Assembly: GCA_946530935.1 (NCBI GenBank)
Contig: CAMNAJ010000002.1
Coordinates: 1 to 48,269, forward strand
Direction of reading: 5' to 3'
Source of the DNA: an uncultured Candidatus Saccharibacteria bacterium
Lineage (GTDB): Bacteria > Patescibacteriota > Saccharimonadia > Saccharimonadales > Saccharimonadaceae
DNA: 48,269 nt
Part shown: piece after piece, positions 1 to 9,235 of the stretch
Numbering within the stretch: position 1 is the first letter of the stretch
Layout: every line of letters starts with the position of its first letter
Made by a program: the position numbers and the translations under genes
The notes under the pieces: model-generated
Seen by the model: the letters and a program-made list of their open reading frames with translations, nothing else
Databases searched by the model: none
Told to the model about the DNA's origin: nothing

Positions 1-159
1 ACTCCCGCCGGAATCACCATGTTTACACGGGAAATTTTCAGAGGTAATTTGAAATCCCGTTATTTTATTGCATAATTTAACTTTATGAACCAAAGAATTG
101 GTGCGTTGGATTACCGTACGTGCCTTTTTATTGTTTATCAATGGCATTACGAAATAGGC

Positions 160-198
160 AAAATTGGTGCATATTTTATACGATGCACCAATTTTTAT
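160..198 (-). terminator. Rho-independent terminator downstream of the 203-1540 minus-strand cassette
   Basis: AAATTGGTGCAT...ATGCACCAATTT perfect inverted repeat with flanking A/T tracts. Confidence 0.75.
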
Positions 199-202
199 TT
201 CC

Positions 203-505
203 TTAGTAAATATAACAATCTTCTAAATCTTCATCGATTTCTAGAAGATTCTTACCATTAAAGCATGGGACTTTGAGTATTTCCTCCGGCGTTTTGGCAG
301 TGCCAATAACTACGCCATTGTCCGTACCCTTATTTTTGAAGAGCCAGATGCTAATTCCTGTTTCGATGTCGTGATTAAGCGAACATTCAATATCATTTTC
401 GAAACACTCAATGTTGTAGTGATCACCTTTGTAATCAAATGATATTTCGTGGTTAAGACTTAACGCCTCAATATATTCATTGGTATGATCGTAATGTCCG
501 GTCAT
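203..505 (-). CDS. Small acidic hypothetical protein (immunity-like position downstream of a toxin-like ORF)
   Basis: 100-aa ORF, overlaps/abuts the upstream ORF (502-900), followed by a terminator. Confidence 0.6.
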   Translation of the reverse strand: MTGHYDHTNEYIEALSLNHEISFDYKGDHYNIECFENDIECSLNHDIETGISIWLFKNKGTDNGVVIGTAKTPEEILKVPCFNGKNLLEIDEDLEDCYIY

Positions 506-900
506 AGGTTTATTCCTTTCAAAAATTTCTTGTATTTATTATATAACTTTTCATCAATAATGCGATTCTTGTCATACGCTATGACGTCTGGGTCGGCTTG
601 ACGGGACCCATTAGAAAGATAACGATGGATATGTAGGCTTAGTACGTGCCTATGCCCGTGGTATTCAATGTCGAATAGCGGCTTTCTATCCTCACCATAC
701 TGACGATATTGCCTAAAACTACCATCTTTATTTAGACGGATATACGCTATCCCTGGCGTATTTGAACGCGGCGGCAATGACGATCTTTCGGATTTATTGA
801 TTTTTTCTAAGACCTTGATGCCATACATTTTCTTGCCGGTATCTTCCCACCCTTGTTCCGAGAACCCCCCTGTTTCAAGGAACGCACCTGTACTACCCAC
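502..900 (-). CDS. Hypothetical protein resembling C-terminal domains of phage morphogenesis/polymorphic toxin proteins (RxYG.D.....DIEYHGHRH..SLHIHRY)
   Basis: 132-aa ORF; GTG start overlaps the stop of the DUF4417 ORF; His-rich DIxYHxHxH...HxH pattern. Confidence 0.55.
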   Translation of the reverse strand: MGSTGAFLETGGFSEQGWEDTGKKMYGIKVLEKINKSERSSLPPRSNTPGIAYIRLNKDGSFRQYRQYGEDRKPLFDIEYHGHRHVLSLHIHRYLSNGSRQADPDVIAYDKNRIIDEKLYNKYKKFLKGINL

Positions 901-1540
901 GGTGAATCCTTTCGCTGAGTCTCTGGGAAAAGTTTTTATAGTATACGATATTATCGTATAATTCGTCTAATTCCGGAACCGGACCTCCACAAATGATAAG
1001 ATGGGTAGGATGAAGCTCGTCTTGAAGAATAATGGCCCCATCGATAAATGTTTCATGGCTAACAAAATTCATCATCGAGCCGTTCGTTGAAATAGCAATT
1101 GAGGAATGTTTTGGTAGGCCTTCCAGACACCAATCAAAATCGTCTAGATAAGCGTAGGATGCAACTGGAATCACATCAATGCCGTTTTTCTGAAAACAAT
1201 AATCAATAGTGCGGTTACGTCCTACGTTATATTTTCTTTCGTATCGGCTCATATTCCGGTAGGCTGAAAAATCCGTACCAATCACACATCTAGCCATGCG
1301 ATAGTACGGAAGATACTTATAAAAATTATTATAGATTCGTTCAAAGTGATCATCCGGTGAAAAATGATCAACTCCAAAATTCTCGCGGTCTTTACGAGCT
1401 AAAAACTCGCCGACTGAAATCACATTGACTGGTAATGCCTGCGTGGGCTTAATTAGCGGGTACATTTCTCTCCCGACCAATTCCGCTCCGTCTAAATAGT
1501 TGATGATGCGAGCTTCGCGCTCATTATAAGAATTTGGCAT
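893..1540 (-). CDS. DUF4417 domain protein
   Basis: 215 aa; GTDFSAYRNMSRYERKYNVGRNRTIDYCFQKNGIDVIPVASYAYLDDFDWCLEGLPKHSSIAIST pattern typical of DUF4417; AGGAGG SD upstream of ATG. Confidence 0.75.
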   Translation of the reverse strand: MPNSYNEREARIINYLDGAELVGREMYPLIKPTQALPVNVISVGEFLARKDRENFGVDHFSPDDHFERIYNNFYKYLPYYRMARCVIGTDFSAYRNMSRYERKYNVGRNRTIDYCFQKNGIDVIPVASYAYLDDFDWCLEGLPKHSSIAISTNGSMMNFVSHETFIDGAIILQDELHPTHLIICGGPVPELDELYDNIVYYKNFSQRLSERIHRG

Positions 1541-1587
1541 CTAGCCTCCTTTCTTTATTTTTATTATTCAGGAGACTAACCCGCTCA

Positions 1588-1619
1588 AGTTTGTAAATAT
1601 CATCAACATCGTGTATAAT
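1588..1619 (+). promoter_or_regulatory. Sigma70-type promoter (TTGTAA-17-TATAAT)
   Basis: TTGTAA / 17-nt spacer / TATAAT just upstream of a short hairpin-terminated region. Confidence 0.55.
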
Positions 1620-1625
1620 ATCGAC

Positions 1626-1697
1626 ATACTCGAATACGGGTATAGTCGTTGCGCATTCGGCTCAGTTGCAATTGAATCCGAATGCGCATTTTTTAAC
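1626..1697 (+). ncRNA. Candidate short RNA (~70 nt) with intrinsic terminator
   Basis: promoter upstream; 5' hairpin ATACTC-gaatac-GGGTAT; TGCGCATTCGG...CCGAATGCGCA stem followed by TTTTTT. Confidence 0.5.
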
Positions 1698-2031
1698 TCC
1701 GCACTCTGCATACATGTACTACAGATAAAACAACACTGGGAGAAAAGTAACACTTTTGCCCACCAGTGTTTTGCGCGTTATTATTGGCCATGAAGGTTTT
1801 TATATATTATTATTGCGGCAATTTCTCGCCGCTATACCTCCATTCCACGATAATCATAGCACATAATAAAGTTTTCCACAAGACGATATCGCTTAAAATT
1901 TTGCTGATTAAAAAACTACCGAGTGTGTCATTTTATACTCGGTAGATGATTTAACTAAAATAGCCTTTACTCGGCAAACTTAAGCGTTTTATTCCGTATC
2001 ACTGGTGACGTGCCATCACAAGATTTCGAAT

Positions 2032-2061
2032 TAAAAAGGCAACAATTTGTTGCCTTTTTTG
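2032..2061 (-). terminator. Terminator downstream of the BspA-like gene
   Basis: AAAAAGGCAACAAATTGTTGCCTTTTT perfect inverted repeat. Confidence 0.75.
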
Positions 2062-2066
2062 AGAAA

Positions 2067-2153
2067 TCGCAGGCGATTCTTAGCACGCGAAGCGTGCGTC
2101 TATTACTAAATTCGCTCTCCGAAGGCGAATAACGAGCGTTAGCGAGCTAACTT
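2067..2153. repeat. Cluster of four consecutive short palindromes
   Basis: AATCGC-AG-GCGATT; GCACGC-GAA-GCGTGC; ATTCGC-n9-GCGAAT; GTTAGC-GA-GCTAAC, end to end after the BspA-like gene. Confidence 0.7.
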
Positions 2154-4126
2154 CCGTTTGGATCCAATGTAAAGTAGAACCCATTTAGCGGATTGGCGGC
2201 CACAATATCAGCGGTTTTACCGTGAATTTCCGTGGTTGAGTTTGCTACACCATTACCATTGGTTGGTGGAATAATAATCGCGAAGATTGGCGATCCATCG
2301 CCACAGTATTGGAACATATTCGTGATAGTTTCAACGGCAGACATATCCCAGCCAGCAATGCTGAGGTAGAATTCGGATGCCCAATACGTGCCAGTATAGG
2401 CAAAAGCATTGGTAGTATTAGTCACATGTGAAGTGTCCCAGCCGGAGAGGTCAATGTAAACCTTGCCAGGGACGCGACGGGCGGTCATATACATTATTTG
2501 TGAAACATTCTCTAGACTCGTAGTGGTCCAGTTTGAAAGGTCTAGATGGAAATTGTCGGCATAATAGGCGACGTTTGCAAACATGTTTGACATGGATGTC
2601 ACACTATGGACATCTAGGTCTTCAATACCCGTAATAATAACTTGGGCTGCGTTATACCCGAAATTATTAAACATAGAAGCCATGGTGCCAACTTTCCCAG
2701 TGTCGAAGCTTGAGACATTTACTGATACTCTGCCTTTAGCGTTGTAGCCAACATTACTAAACATATTAGACATGCTTTCTACACTGGAAGTATCAAAATT
2801 AGTTAGATTTAACGAAAAATCGGTAGTAACATTATACCCGGCATTACTAAACATTAAGGCCATACTATTCACTCTCTCAGTATTAAAACCTTCAATCCCT
2901 TTGATCTGCCAAGAAGAAGCATTGCGGCCGGCTGAGCTAAACATAGAGTTCATTTTTTCTACTTTTGCAGTGTCCCAACCGGTGAGATCTAACACAAAGC
3001 TCCCGGTAGCGCTATACGCAAGACCAGTAAACATAGATTGCATGGTTGTAACTTTTGATGTATCCCAATCACTAAGCCCCTCAATTGTTACACTTGAAGC
3101 ACCGCGTCCAAAATACCCAAACACAAAAGACATATCCTCTACGTTTGACGTATCCCAATTAGAAACATCTAGGGATAGTGCGGTGGTAACATTGTAACCC
3201 GCAAAATAAAACATTCTGCTCATATTGGTTACATTGTTCATATATAAGCCATCTAAATCAAATGAGTCACAGTTCCTAAGAAAATAAAACCAATAACTGG
3301 TAGACCTTGGCGCTACAGTTCCGTCTACTACTACACTAGTGATTTGGTCGCGCGTTTCACTCCAAGGAACATCGGCCGCCTTGGCGTATCCTTCCATCGG
3401 TATTTCGCCACTTAAGACCGCACCAGAAGCCGGCTCAGCATCACTAATCGTCAGCGTGTAGTTGTTTTCTTCGCCGGTCATGGCGTAGTAAATATGCTCC
3501 GACGGGGCAGAAGCCTCTGGCTCCGTTTTAGATGCTGGGTGAACTATGATGTATTTTACTTTGCCAGTGTAAGTATCGGCGATTTGGTTTCTCGCAACAT
3601 ACGTTGCGTAAGTGGATTTGAACTGCGATCCGGAAACGTTGTCAGTGTTAGCGGCATACGACGCAACTTTGGTGTATACACTTGGCACTACGTGGTAAGC
3701 ATTAAAGCCAGTAGTGAGAGTAGGGGAATAAGTGCCAGAAACGGCGGTGAGCTTCATCGCCCAATTGGACACATTACCAGAGGTGGCAGTGCCGGTGGCG
3801 ATACTATTAGATGCGTCAAGCACGGCAGGGACCATAGTGGTATTACCATACGTATCATTACCGTATCCCACTGCATAGATAGCAAACCCGTCCTGGTCAT
3901 TACAAAAGACGTTAAAGGTGGTCTCACCGATGTTTTCTGCGTAGGTGCCTATTTCAACCGTAGCACTATGCTCGGAGCCAACAGTAGCAGACATAGAACA
4001 TGAAGTCGCGATGGAAACATTAATATTGTCGTCCGCATAGACGCTAGAACCACCGAAAAACAAAGCTGGCAAAAAGGCTGTAATTAGGCCTAATGCTCTT
4101 AGAAATTTGTTTTTCATTTTTGTCAT
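2147..4126 (-). CDS. Secreted BspA/DUF285-family repeat surface protein
   Basis: Signal peptide (MKNKFLRALGLITAFLPALFFGGSSVYA); repeated W/F-DTSxVxxMxxMFxxxG units. Confidence 0.85.
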   Translation of the reverse strand: MTKMKNKFLRALGLITAFLPALFFGGSSVYADDNINVSIATSCSMSATVGSEHSATVEIGTYAENIGETTFNVFCNDQDGFAIYAVGYGNDTYGNTTMVPAVLDASNSIATGTATSGNVSNWAMKLTAVSGTYSPTLTTGFNAYHVVPSVYTKVASYAANTDNVSGSQFKSTYATYVARNQIADTYTGKVKYIIVHPASKTEPEASAPSEHIYYAMTGEENNYTLTISDAEPASGAVLSGEIPMEGYAKAADVPWSETRDQITSVVVDGTVAPRSTSYWFYFLRNCDSFDLDGLYMNNVTNMSRMFYFAGYNVTTALSLDVSNWDTSNVEDMSFVFGYFGRGASSVTIEGLSDWDTSKVTTMQSMFTGLAYSATGSFVLDLTGWDTAKVEKMNSMFSSAGRNASSWQIKGIEGFNTERVNSMALMFSNAGYNVTTDFSLNLTNFDTSSVESMSNMFSNVGYNAKGRVSVNVSSFDTGKVGTMASMFNNFGYNAAQVIITGIEDLDVHSVTSMSNMFANVAYYADNFHLDLSNWTTTSLENVSQIMYMTARRVPGKVYIDLSGWDTSHVTNTTNAFAYTGTYWASEFYLSIAGWDMSAVETITNMFQYCGDGSPIFAIIIPPTNGNGVANSTTEIHGKTADIVAANPLNGFYFTLDPNGS

Positions 4127-4185
4127 GGCCTTTATGATTTTATAGTAGCAGAAAAACAGATTATTTCAAGATGTTTTTGCTTACA

Positions 4186-4213
4186 TTGACTTTTTTGCAT
4201 TTTGTGCTATAAT
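4186..4213 (+). promoter_or_regulatory. Promoter TTGACT-16-TATAAT with extended -10 (TGC)
   Basis: direct motif match upstream of the 4253 ORF. Confidence 0.7.
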
Positions 4214-4252
4214 TATATGTGAAGTGTAGTCTTTTTTAGAGGAGGGGAGAAA

Positions 4253-4534
4253 ATGAGTATATTAGATTCGCTTCGTAGTTTAATCTTTAGGCCAAGAATC
4301 GCCAACTGCCCATCTTGCGGTTGCAAAGATATTACCGTTGAGGTATGGGAAGGTGAAGAAGATTGTTTCTTTGCTTGCATTTATTGTGAAGAGTGTGGCC
4401 GTGAGAGAATCACTTACAGTTTTGATGGAGAGGACGACGTCGTTCGTGAAATAATTTTTCGCTGGAATGACGAAGCTTCGTTTTGGAACTATCACGCTAA
4501 GCGTGGCAAAAAACATCATCGCCCTTGGTTCTAA
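4253..4534 (+). CDS. Small zinc-ribbon protein (CPSCGC...CEECGR), Lar-like
   Basis: two CxxC-type motifs; SD AGGAGGGG; promoter upstream. Confidence 0.65.
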   Translation: MSILDSLRSLIFRPRIANCPSCGCKDITVEVWEGEEDCFFACIYCEECGRERITYSFDGEDDVVREIIFRWNDEASFWNYHAKRGKKHHRPWF

Positions 4535-4542
4535 ATACCCCC

Positions 4543-4570
4543 TACCGCCTTGAAAAAGGCGGTTTTTTAT
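4543..4570 (+). terminator. Intrinsic terminator
   Basis: ACCGCCTTGAAAAAGGCGGTTTTTT. Confidence 0.8.
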
Positions 4571-4585
4571 AGTATAATAATACTC

Positions 4586-5935
4586 ATGAAAAACCTTCCA
4601 ATCGTAGCATTAATTGGACAAACTAACGCTGGAAAATCGAGTATTTTAAACCGCATGGCGCACAAAAATATTGCAATTGTAGCCCGTGAAGCTGGCACTA
4701 CACGCGATAACGTCATGGCGAGAATCGATGAGCGTTTTATTTTGATTGATACGGCTGGCCTCAAAGACCCAACCGATGATTTCGAAGCTTCAATTCAAGA
4801 CCAGATTAATGACGCGATTGAAACAGCTGATATTATTTTAGTTACACTTGATTCGACTAAATATTTTGATCATAAAGATAGCAAAATCGCAAAAGACGCC
4901 CTCCGCTCGAAAAAAACAGTTTATCTTGTCCTAAACAAATGTGATCTTGGAGAATCTTTACCAATCACCGAGTTTAGAGCACTTGGCATCGCCCCAGAGA
5001 ATATCTTTTATGTTTCTGCTACTACTGGAGAGGGAATCAATAAGCTTCTAGCAGCGCTTCCTGCAGAGAGAGTACACGAAGAAAAAAGTGACAAAATCAA
5101 GCTCGCTTTAATTGGTCGCCCAAACGTAGGAAAATCCAGTTTATTTAATTCGCTCGGCAAAAAACAACAGGCAATTGTGAGCTCAAAACAGGGCACAACT
5201 CGCGATATTAACCGTGTAACCGTAAAATACAAGGGAAAAGAGCTTGAAATTCTTGATACAGCTGGACTCAGAAAGCCAGGTAAGCGCGAAGTTGGTATAG
5301 AGAAGTTTTCTGCTATTCGTACGCTGGCCGCAATTGAAGAGGCCGATGTCTGCGCTTTGCTAGTAGACGCCACGGAGCCACATTCAAAGCTTGATCAGTC
5401 GCTAGCTGGTCAAATTGTGGACGCTGGTAAGGGAATTATTATTGTAGTTACAAAATCTGATTTGCTTGATGAAGCAACACCGACCAATTACTTTGGTGAA
5501 GAAAACATCAAAAACCGTACGGCGGCCGATTTTCTAATTGATGGCTTGGAGCGTGATTTTAATTTTCTACCCTACGCGCCAGTACTTATTACTAGCTCAA
5601 AAACCGGTGATAACGTCACTCAACTATTTGAACTAGCAATGCAGGTAACAGAGAACCGTAAATCCGAGATTAAAACCTCAGAACTTAATAAGATTCTGAA
5701 TGAAGCTATTATTGAGCATGCACCAGCTGGACTTAAAAACACTCATCCAAAACCTAAATATATTGTCCAAACTGATACTTGCCCGCCTTGGTTTGTAGTG
5801 CACGGGCATGATCTCGAGCTTCTCCACTGGTCTTGGAAAAGGTTTCTAGAGCGGAAAATCCGCGAAAAGTATCCTTTTATTGGGACGCCAATCATGTTTT
5901 CGTTTCGAAATGACAAAAACGATGGTGAAAAATAG
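4586..5935 (+). CDS. der: Ribosome biogenesis GTPase Der (EngA), tandem GTPase domains
   Basis: two GxxNxGKSS P-loops, DTAGL motifs, KH-like C-terminus; start re-assigned from ORF-track 4550 to the ATG after TATAAT. Confidence 0.92.
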   Translation: MKNLPIVALIGQTNAGKSSILNRMAHKNIAIVAREAGTTRDNVMARIDERFILIDTAGLKDPTDDFEASIQDQINDAIETADIILVTLDSTKYFDHKDSKIAKDALRSKKTVYLVLNKCDLGESLPITEFRALGIAPENIFYVSATTGEGINKLLAALPAERVHEEKSDKIKLALIGRPNVGKSSLFNSLGKKQQAIVSSKQGTTRDINRVTVKYKGKELEILDTAGLRKPGKREVGIEKFSAIRTLAAIEEADVCALLVDATEPHSKLDQSLAGQIVDAGKGIIIVVTKSDLLDEATPTNYFGEENIKNRTAADFLIDGLERDFNFLPYAPVLITSSKTGDNVTQLFELAMQVTENRKSEIKTSELNKILNEAIIEHAPAGLKNTHPKPKYIVQTDTCPPWFVVHGHDLELLHWSWKRFLERKIREKYPFIGTPIMFSFRNDKNDGEK

Positions 5936-6045
5936 AGAAAAATGATAAAATAGGGTTAAGTGGGGGTAACTTAAAACGGAATAGGTTTTCTGGACGATAT
6001 AATTCCTATTTCGCGTTTTTGTACTTTAAAAAGGAGGTATTGTTT

Positions 6046-7683
6046 ATGGCGGAAAGACCCATCTATGTCCTAGATACCAACATTCTCGTAGATTATGTTG
6101 ATATCCTTCCTGGGAGTGGCGGGCGTCAGCCGGCCGAACCAACAATCGACCTCACGGAAGCACGAATCGTCATCCCATCCATAGTGGTACGCGAACTTTC
6201 AAGTTTCAAGAAAGAAAAGACTGACCGCGGAGTGGCTGCACGCATTGCGCTGAGAAGACTTAGAGATATGTCTGAAGACAAGCTCCGTACAATCGAGGAA
6301 AACTACAATCTTACCGTTCTGGCAACATTCAATGACGGTAAGCAGCAATTCTCGATTTTGCCGGTCCACAAAGATTTCCGGAAGTGTCTTCCTTTCCATC
6401 CTTCGGATACAGACAACGACGGACAAGTCATTCTGACTTGCATCGCAGCAGCGATGATCGATAATGGACTTAAAGTCGACGGGACTGAAGACAGAACCAC
6501 AATTCTTAATTCACATTTTGATAACGTGGTGCTGCTCACAAACGACAATGGCCTGGCAATCAGAGCGCGGCAAAGAGGCATCTCTACTAGCCGTTATGGC
6601 TACAAATACCCAGAAGCGTATACGGGCAGACGTGACATCGTGGTCCCAAAAGAGGTTTTTATGGAGTTTTTGGCCAACAGATTCGTGGAACGTGCGTTCT
6701 TCGAAGAAAAAATGCCGGCCGACACTCCGAAGCTTGTCGCCAACGAGTTCCTCGTAATGAGGCTCGAAGACGAGAATGACTACCCGCCCGGTTTCTATCC
6801 TAAAGAAGACCCGTATTTCACTTTTATTGGACGCTATGACGTCGATGATGACGGTATCGTACCACTGAAATACATCGGTAATTTTCCGATTGGTCTGGAT
6901 AATCCTGGGCAAGCGATTTACGCAGAATGTCTAAATAACCCACAGTTTTCGGCGGTGGTCTGCACCGGTCCGGCGGGATCGGGCAAAACCTATATGCCGA
7001 CAATTTACGGTTATATGGCTTGCAAAGACGGTCAATACATTGGCGTAACGGTCGTACCTTGTGAAAGCCGAAGCAACATCGGCGCTCTCCCTGGTGATCT
7101 GAACGAAAAGATGGACCCCGACGTGCAGCCTATCAAGAATGCTCTCAGAAACTTTCTTTTGAGCGAGAATCAAAAGCTCAGAAAAGAGCTTGAGAACGTG
7201 CGTAAATATGGCACTGGAAAAGCAGCGCGCGCCGCGTCGAAAGGATGCAAAAACAAAGGATGTTCCGACGATTCGGATGATGACGCTCCAGATAAACGTT
7301 CGATTAAAGTCCGGCTCAAGGAGCAGGTTGATTTGATTTGGGAAAATTGGTTTTCCAATATCCCGGTTGAATCGGCCCGTGGACGCGATTTCGCGTATGA
7401 GCTCGCGATTTATGACGAGGCGCAAGACCAAAATGCCACCCAAATGGACACTTTGATTAAACGTCTCGGCGCAGAGGGCAAAATCGTCATTACTGGCGAT
7501 GTGGAGCAGATTCACGCACCTTATTTGGATCGGGCTAATAACGGCCTGGTCTACGCGCAGAGGCTTCTACTCGGCAGTAGGCGAGTCGCTCAGACTTGCT
7601 TTACTGAAGAAGAAGTCATCCGTCACCCGCTTATTAAGGAGATCGCTGGACGCCAAAAGGAAAAGAAAGCACCCCTGAAATAA
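6046..7683 (+). CDS. PIN domain + PhoH-like ATPase
   Basis: YVLDTNILVDY PIN motif; CTGPAGSGKTYMP Walker A; IYDEAQDQ Walker B; SD AAGGAGGT 7 nt upstream; start re-assigned from 6019. Confidence 0.9.
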   Translation: MAERPIYVLDTNILVDYVDILPGSGGRQPAEPTIDLTEARIVIPSIVVRELSSFKKEKTDRGVAARIALRRLRDMSEDKLRTIEENYNLTVLATFNDGKQQFSILPVHKDFRKCLPFHPSDTDNDGQVILTCIAAAMIDNGLKVDGTEDRTTILNSHFDNVVLLTNDNGLAIRARQRGISTSRYGYKYPEAYTGRRDIVVPKEVFMEFLANRFVERAFFEEKMPADTPKLVANEFLVMRLEDENDYPPGFYPKEDPYFTFIGRYDVDDDGIVPLKYIGNFPIGLDNPGQAIYAECLNNPQFSAVVCTGPAGSGKTYMPTIYGYMACKDGQYIGVTVVPCESRSNIGALPGDLNEKMDPDVQPIKNALRNFLLSENQKLRKELENVRKYGTGKAARAASKGCKNKGCSDDSDDDAPDKRSIKVRLKEQVDLIWENWFSNIPVESARGRDFAYELAIYDEAQDQNATQMDTLIKRLGAEGKIVITGDVEQIHAPYLDRANNGLVYAQRLLLGSRRVAQTCFTEEEVIRHPLIKEIAGRQKEKKAPLK

Positions 7684-7717
7684 GCCAGCACACTACCCCC
7701 ATTTCACCTACTGGTGA

Positions 7718-7751
7718 GAAAGCGCCTCGCTTCACGCGGGGCCTTTTTTAT
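7718..7751 (+). terminator. Terminator after phoH-like gene
   Basis: GCGCCTCGCTTCACGCGGGGCCTTTTTT. Confidence 0.6.
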
Positions 7752-7765
7752 GGTATAATATTTTT

Positions 7766-8284
7766 ATGAAATTAATCGTTGGCCTCGGAAATCCAGGTAA
7801 TCAGTACAACTTTACCCGCCATAACTCTGGTTTTTTGGCGCTGGATTTTTATTTTAAATTACATGACTTAAAGTGGGCCGATAAACCGAAATTTGGTGCA
7901 ATTTATCTAAAAACCACGATTAACGGGGAAGACTATATCTTTTTGAAGCCACAGGATTATTACAATGAGAGTGGCAGATCCGTAAAAGAATTCATGCGCT
8001 ATAACAAGCTCGGTTTATCAGATATTTTGATTATTTGTGACGATTTTAATCTAGAATTTGGTAAAATTCGCTACCGCGCCAACGGTTCAGCGGGCGGCAA
8101 TAATGGGCTAAAATCAATCATCGCAGCGTTAGGCACCGAGGAGTTCCCAAGGCTTCGCATCGGTACAGGGAATAATGAGCTAAGAGCTAAGCTCGGCGAC
8201 GTGGATTTTGTTTTATCTAAATTTACTCCAGAAGAAAAAGAAAAACTTCCAGAAGTCTTAAGAGAAGTTGCTGAAAAAATCTAA
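7766..8284 (+). CDS. pth: Peptidyl-tRNA hydrolase
   Basis: KLIVGLGNPGNQYNFTRHNSGF...GSAGGNNGLKSI...RIGTG. Confidence 0.93.
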   Translation: MKLIVGLGNPGNQYNFTRHNSGFLALDFYFKLHDLKWADKPKFGAIYLKTTINGEDYIFLKPQDYYNESGRSVKEFMRYNKLGLSDILIICDDFNLEFGKIRYRANGSAGGNNGLKSIIAALGTEEFPRLRIGTGNNELRAKLGDVDFVLSKFTPEEKEKLPEVLREVAEKI

Positions 8285-9207
8285 TTAAGAGCCCAAGAAT
8301 TTAAGCCAAGGGAGCGAATTTTCCCCTTAATTTCTAATAGAATCGTCGACTCATTAAATACCTCTGGTGGCAACTTAGTTTCGGCCATGATTTCTTCGCC
8401 AGAACGAAAACCATTGTAAATAGCTTTTAGAATTAGGGTTTCTACATCGGTATCGCCGACAAGATTGTTTTTCTTTAGTCTTTTTTGTTTTTTATAATAG
8501 TCTTCTGGGAAAAGCTCTCTTAAAATGTCTTCAGGCTCAGTATAAGGAAAAGCGCCTTGGCTGATAAGTTTATTACACCCTCTCGAATATGGACTAGTTA
8601 TGTTGCCAGGGACCGCAAACACTTCTTTTCCTTGTGACAAAGCGTGCGAAGCAGTGTTTAAAGAGCCAGATTTCTCGGCTGCCTCCACCACCACTACGAT
8701 GTCCGAAAGCCCTGAAATAATGCGATTTCTCTCTAGAAAACTTGTCTTTGGATAAACTTTGGCGCCGGGAGCGTATTCACTGATTATTAGTCCACCTTTT
8801 TCGACAATTTCTCTAGCTAAGGGCTGGTGGTTTTTAGGATATATTTCATTAATTGGCGTACCTAAAACCGCCACCGTGATACCTCCTGCATCAAGTGCGG
8901 CACGGTGGCTAATACTATCAATGCCATAAGCTAACCCAGAAACAACAATGACGCCATTTTTTGCTAGTTCATAACCTAATTTATAAGCAACCTCCTCACC
9001 GTATTTAGTATTATGTCTAGATCCGACGATTGCGACCGTTTTAGGGCGCGATTTTTTACCATTTTTTAACACATTTTCTGGCATTTTACCATAAAAATAT
9101 AATGTTTTAGGCGTAAGCACAATAGAGCCCAACACCTCTGTAAAATTGGCCTCTAGGGGTGAAATTGTATTGATTTTTTGAAAAAAGTGTGAAAAAAGTG
9201 TTGACAT
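8281..9207 (-). CDS. dprA: DNA processing protein DprA/Smf
   Basis: VAIVGSRHNTKYG...VVSGLAYGIDSISHRAAL...GTPINEIYPKNH...SEYAPG...NRIISGLSDIVVVVEA. Confidence 0.93.
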   Translation of the reverse strand: MSTLFSHFFQKINTISPLEANFTEVLGSIVLTPKTLYFYGKMPENVLKNGKKSRPKTVAIVGSRHNTKYGEEVAYKLGYELAKNGVIVVSGLAYGIDSISHRAALDAGGITVAVLGTPINEIYPKNHQPLAREIVEKGGLIISEYAPGAKVYPKTSFLERNRIISGLSDIVVVVEAAEKSGSLNTASHALSQGKEVFAVPGNITSPYSRGCNKLISQGAFPYTEPEDILRELFPEDYYKKQKRLKKNNLVGDTDVETLILKAIYNGFRSGEEIMAETKLPPEVFNESTILLEIKGKIRSLGLNSWALN

Positions 9208-9229
9208 ATTATCTCCCTTGTGATATAAT
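9201..9229 (+). promoter_or_regulatory. Consensus sigma70 promoter TTGACA-17-TATAAT
   Basis: TTGACA 9201-9206, TATAAT 9224-9229, 17-nt spacer; -35 overlaps the divergent dprA start codon. Confidence 0.85.
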
Positions 9230-9235
9230 CATAGA

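Noticed and set aside
1611-1793. 60-aa plus-strand ORF
   Set aside because: Spans a strong intrinsic terminator and has no SD; better explained as a small RNA.
3494-4003. 169-aa plus-strand ORF inside the BspA-like gene
   Set aside because: Antisense to a well-supported secreted protein; no initiation signals.
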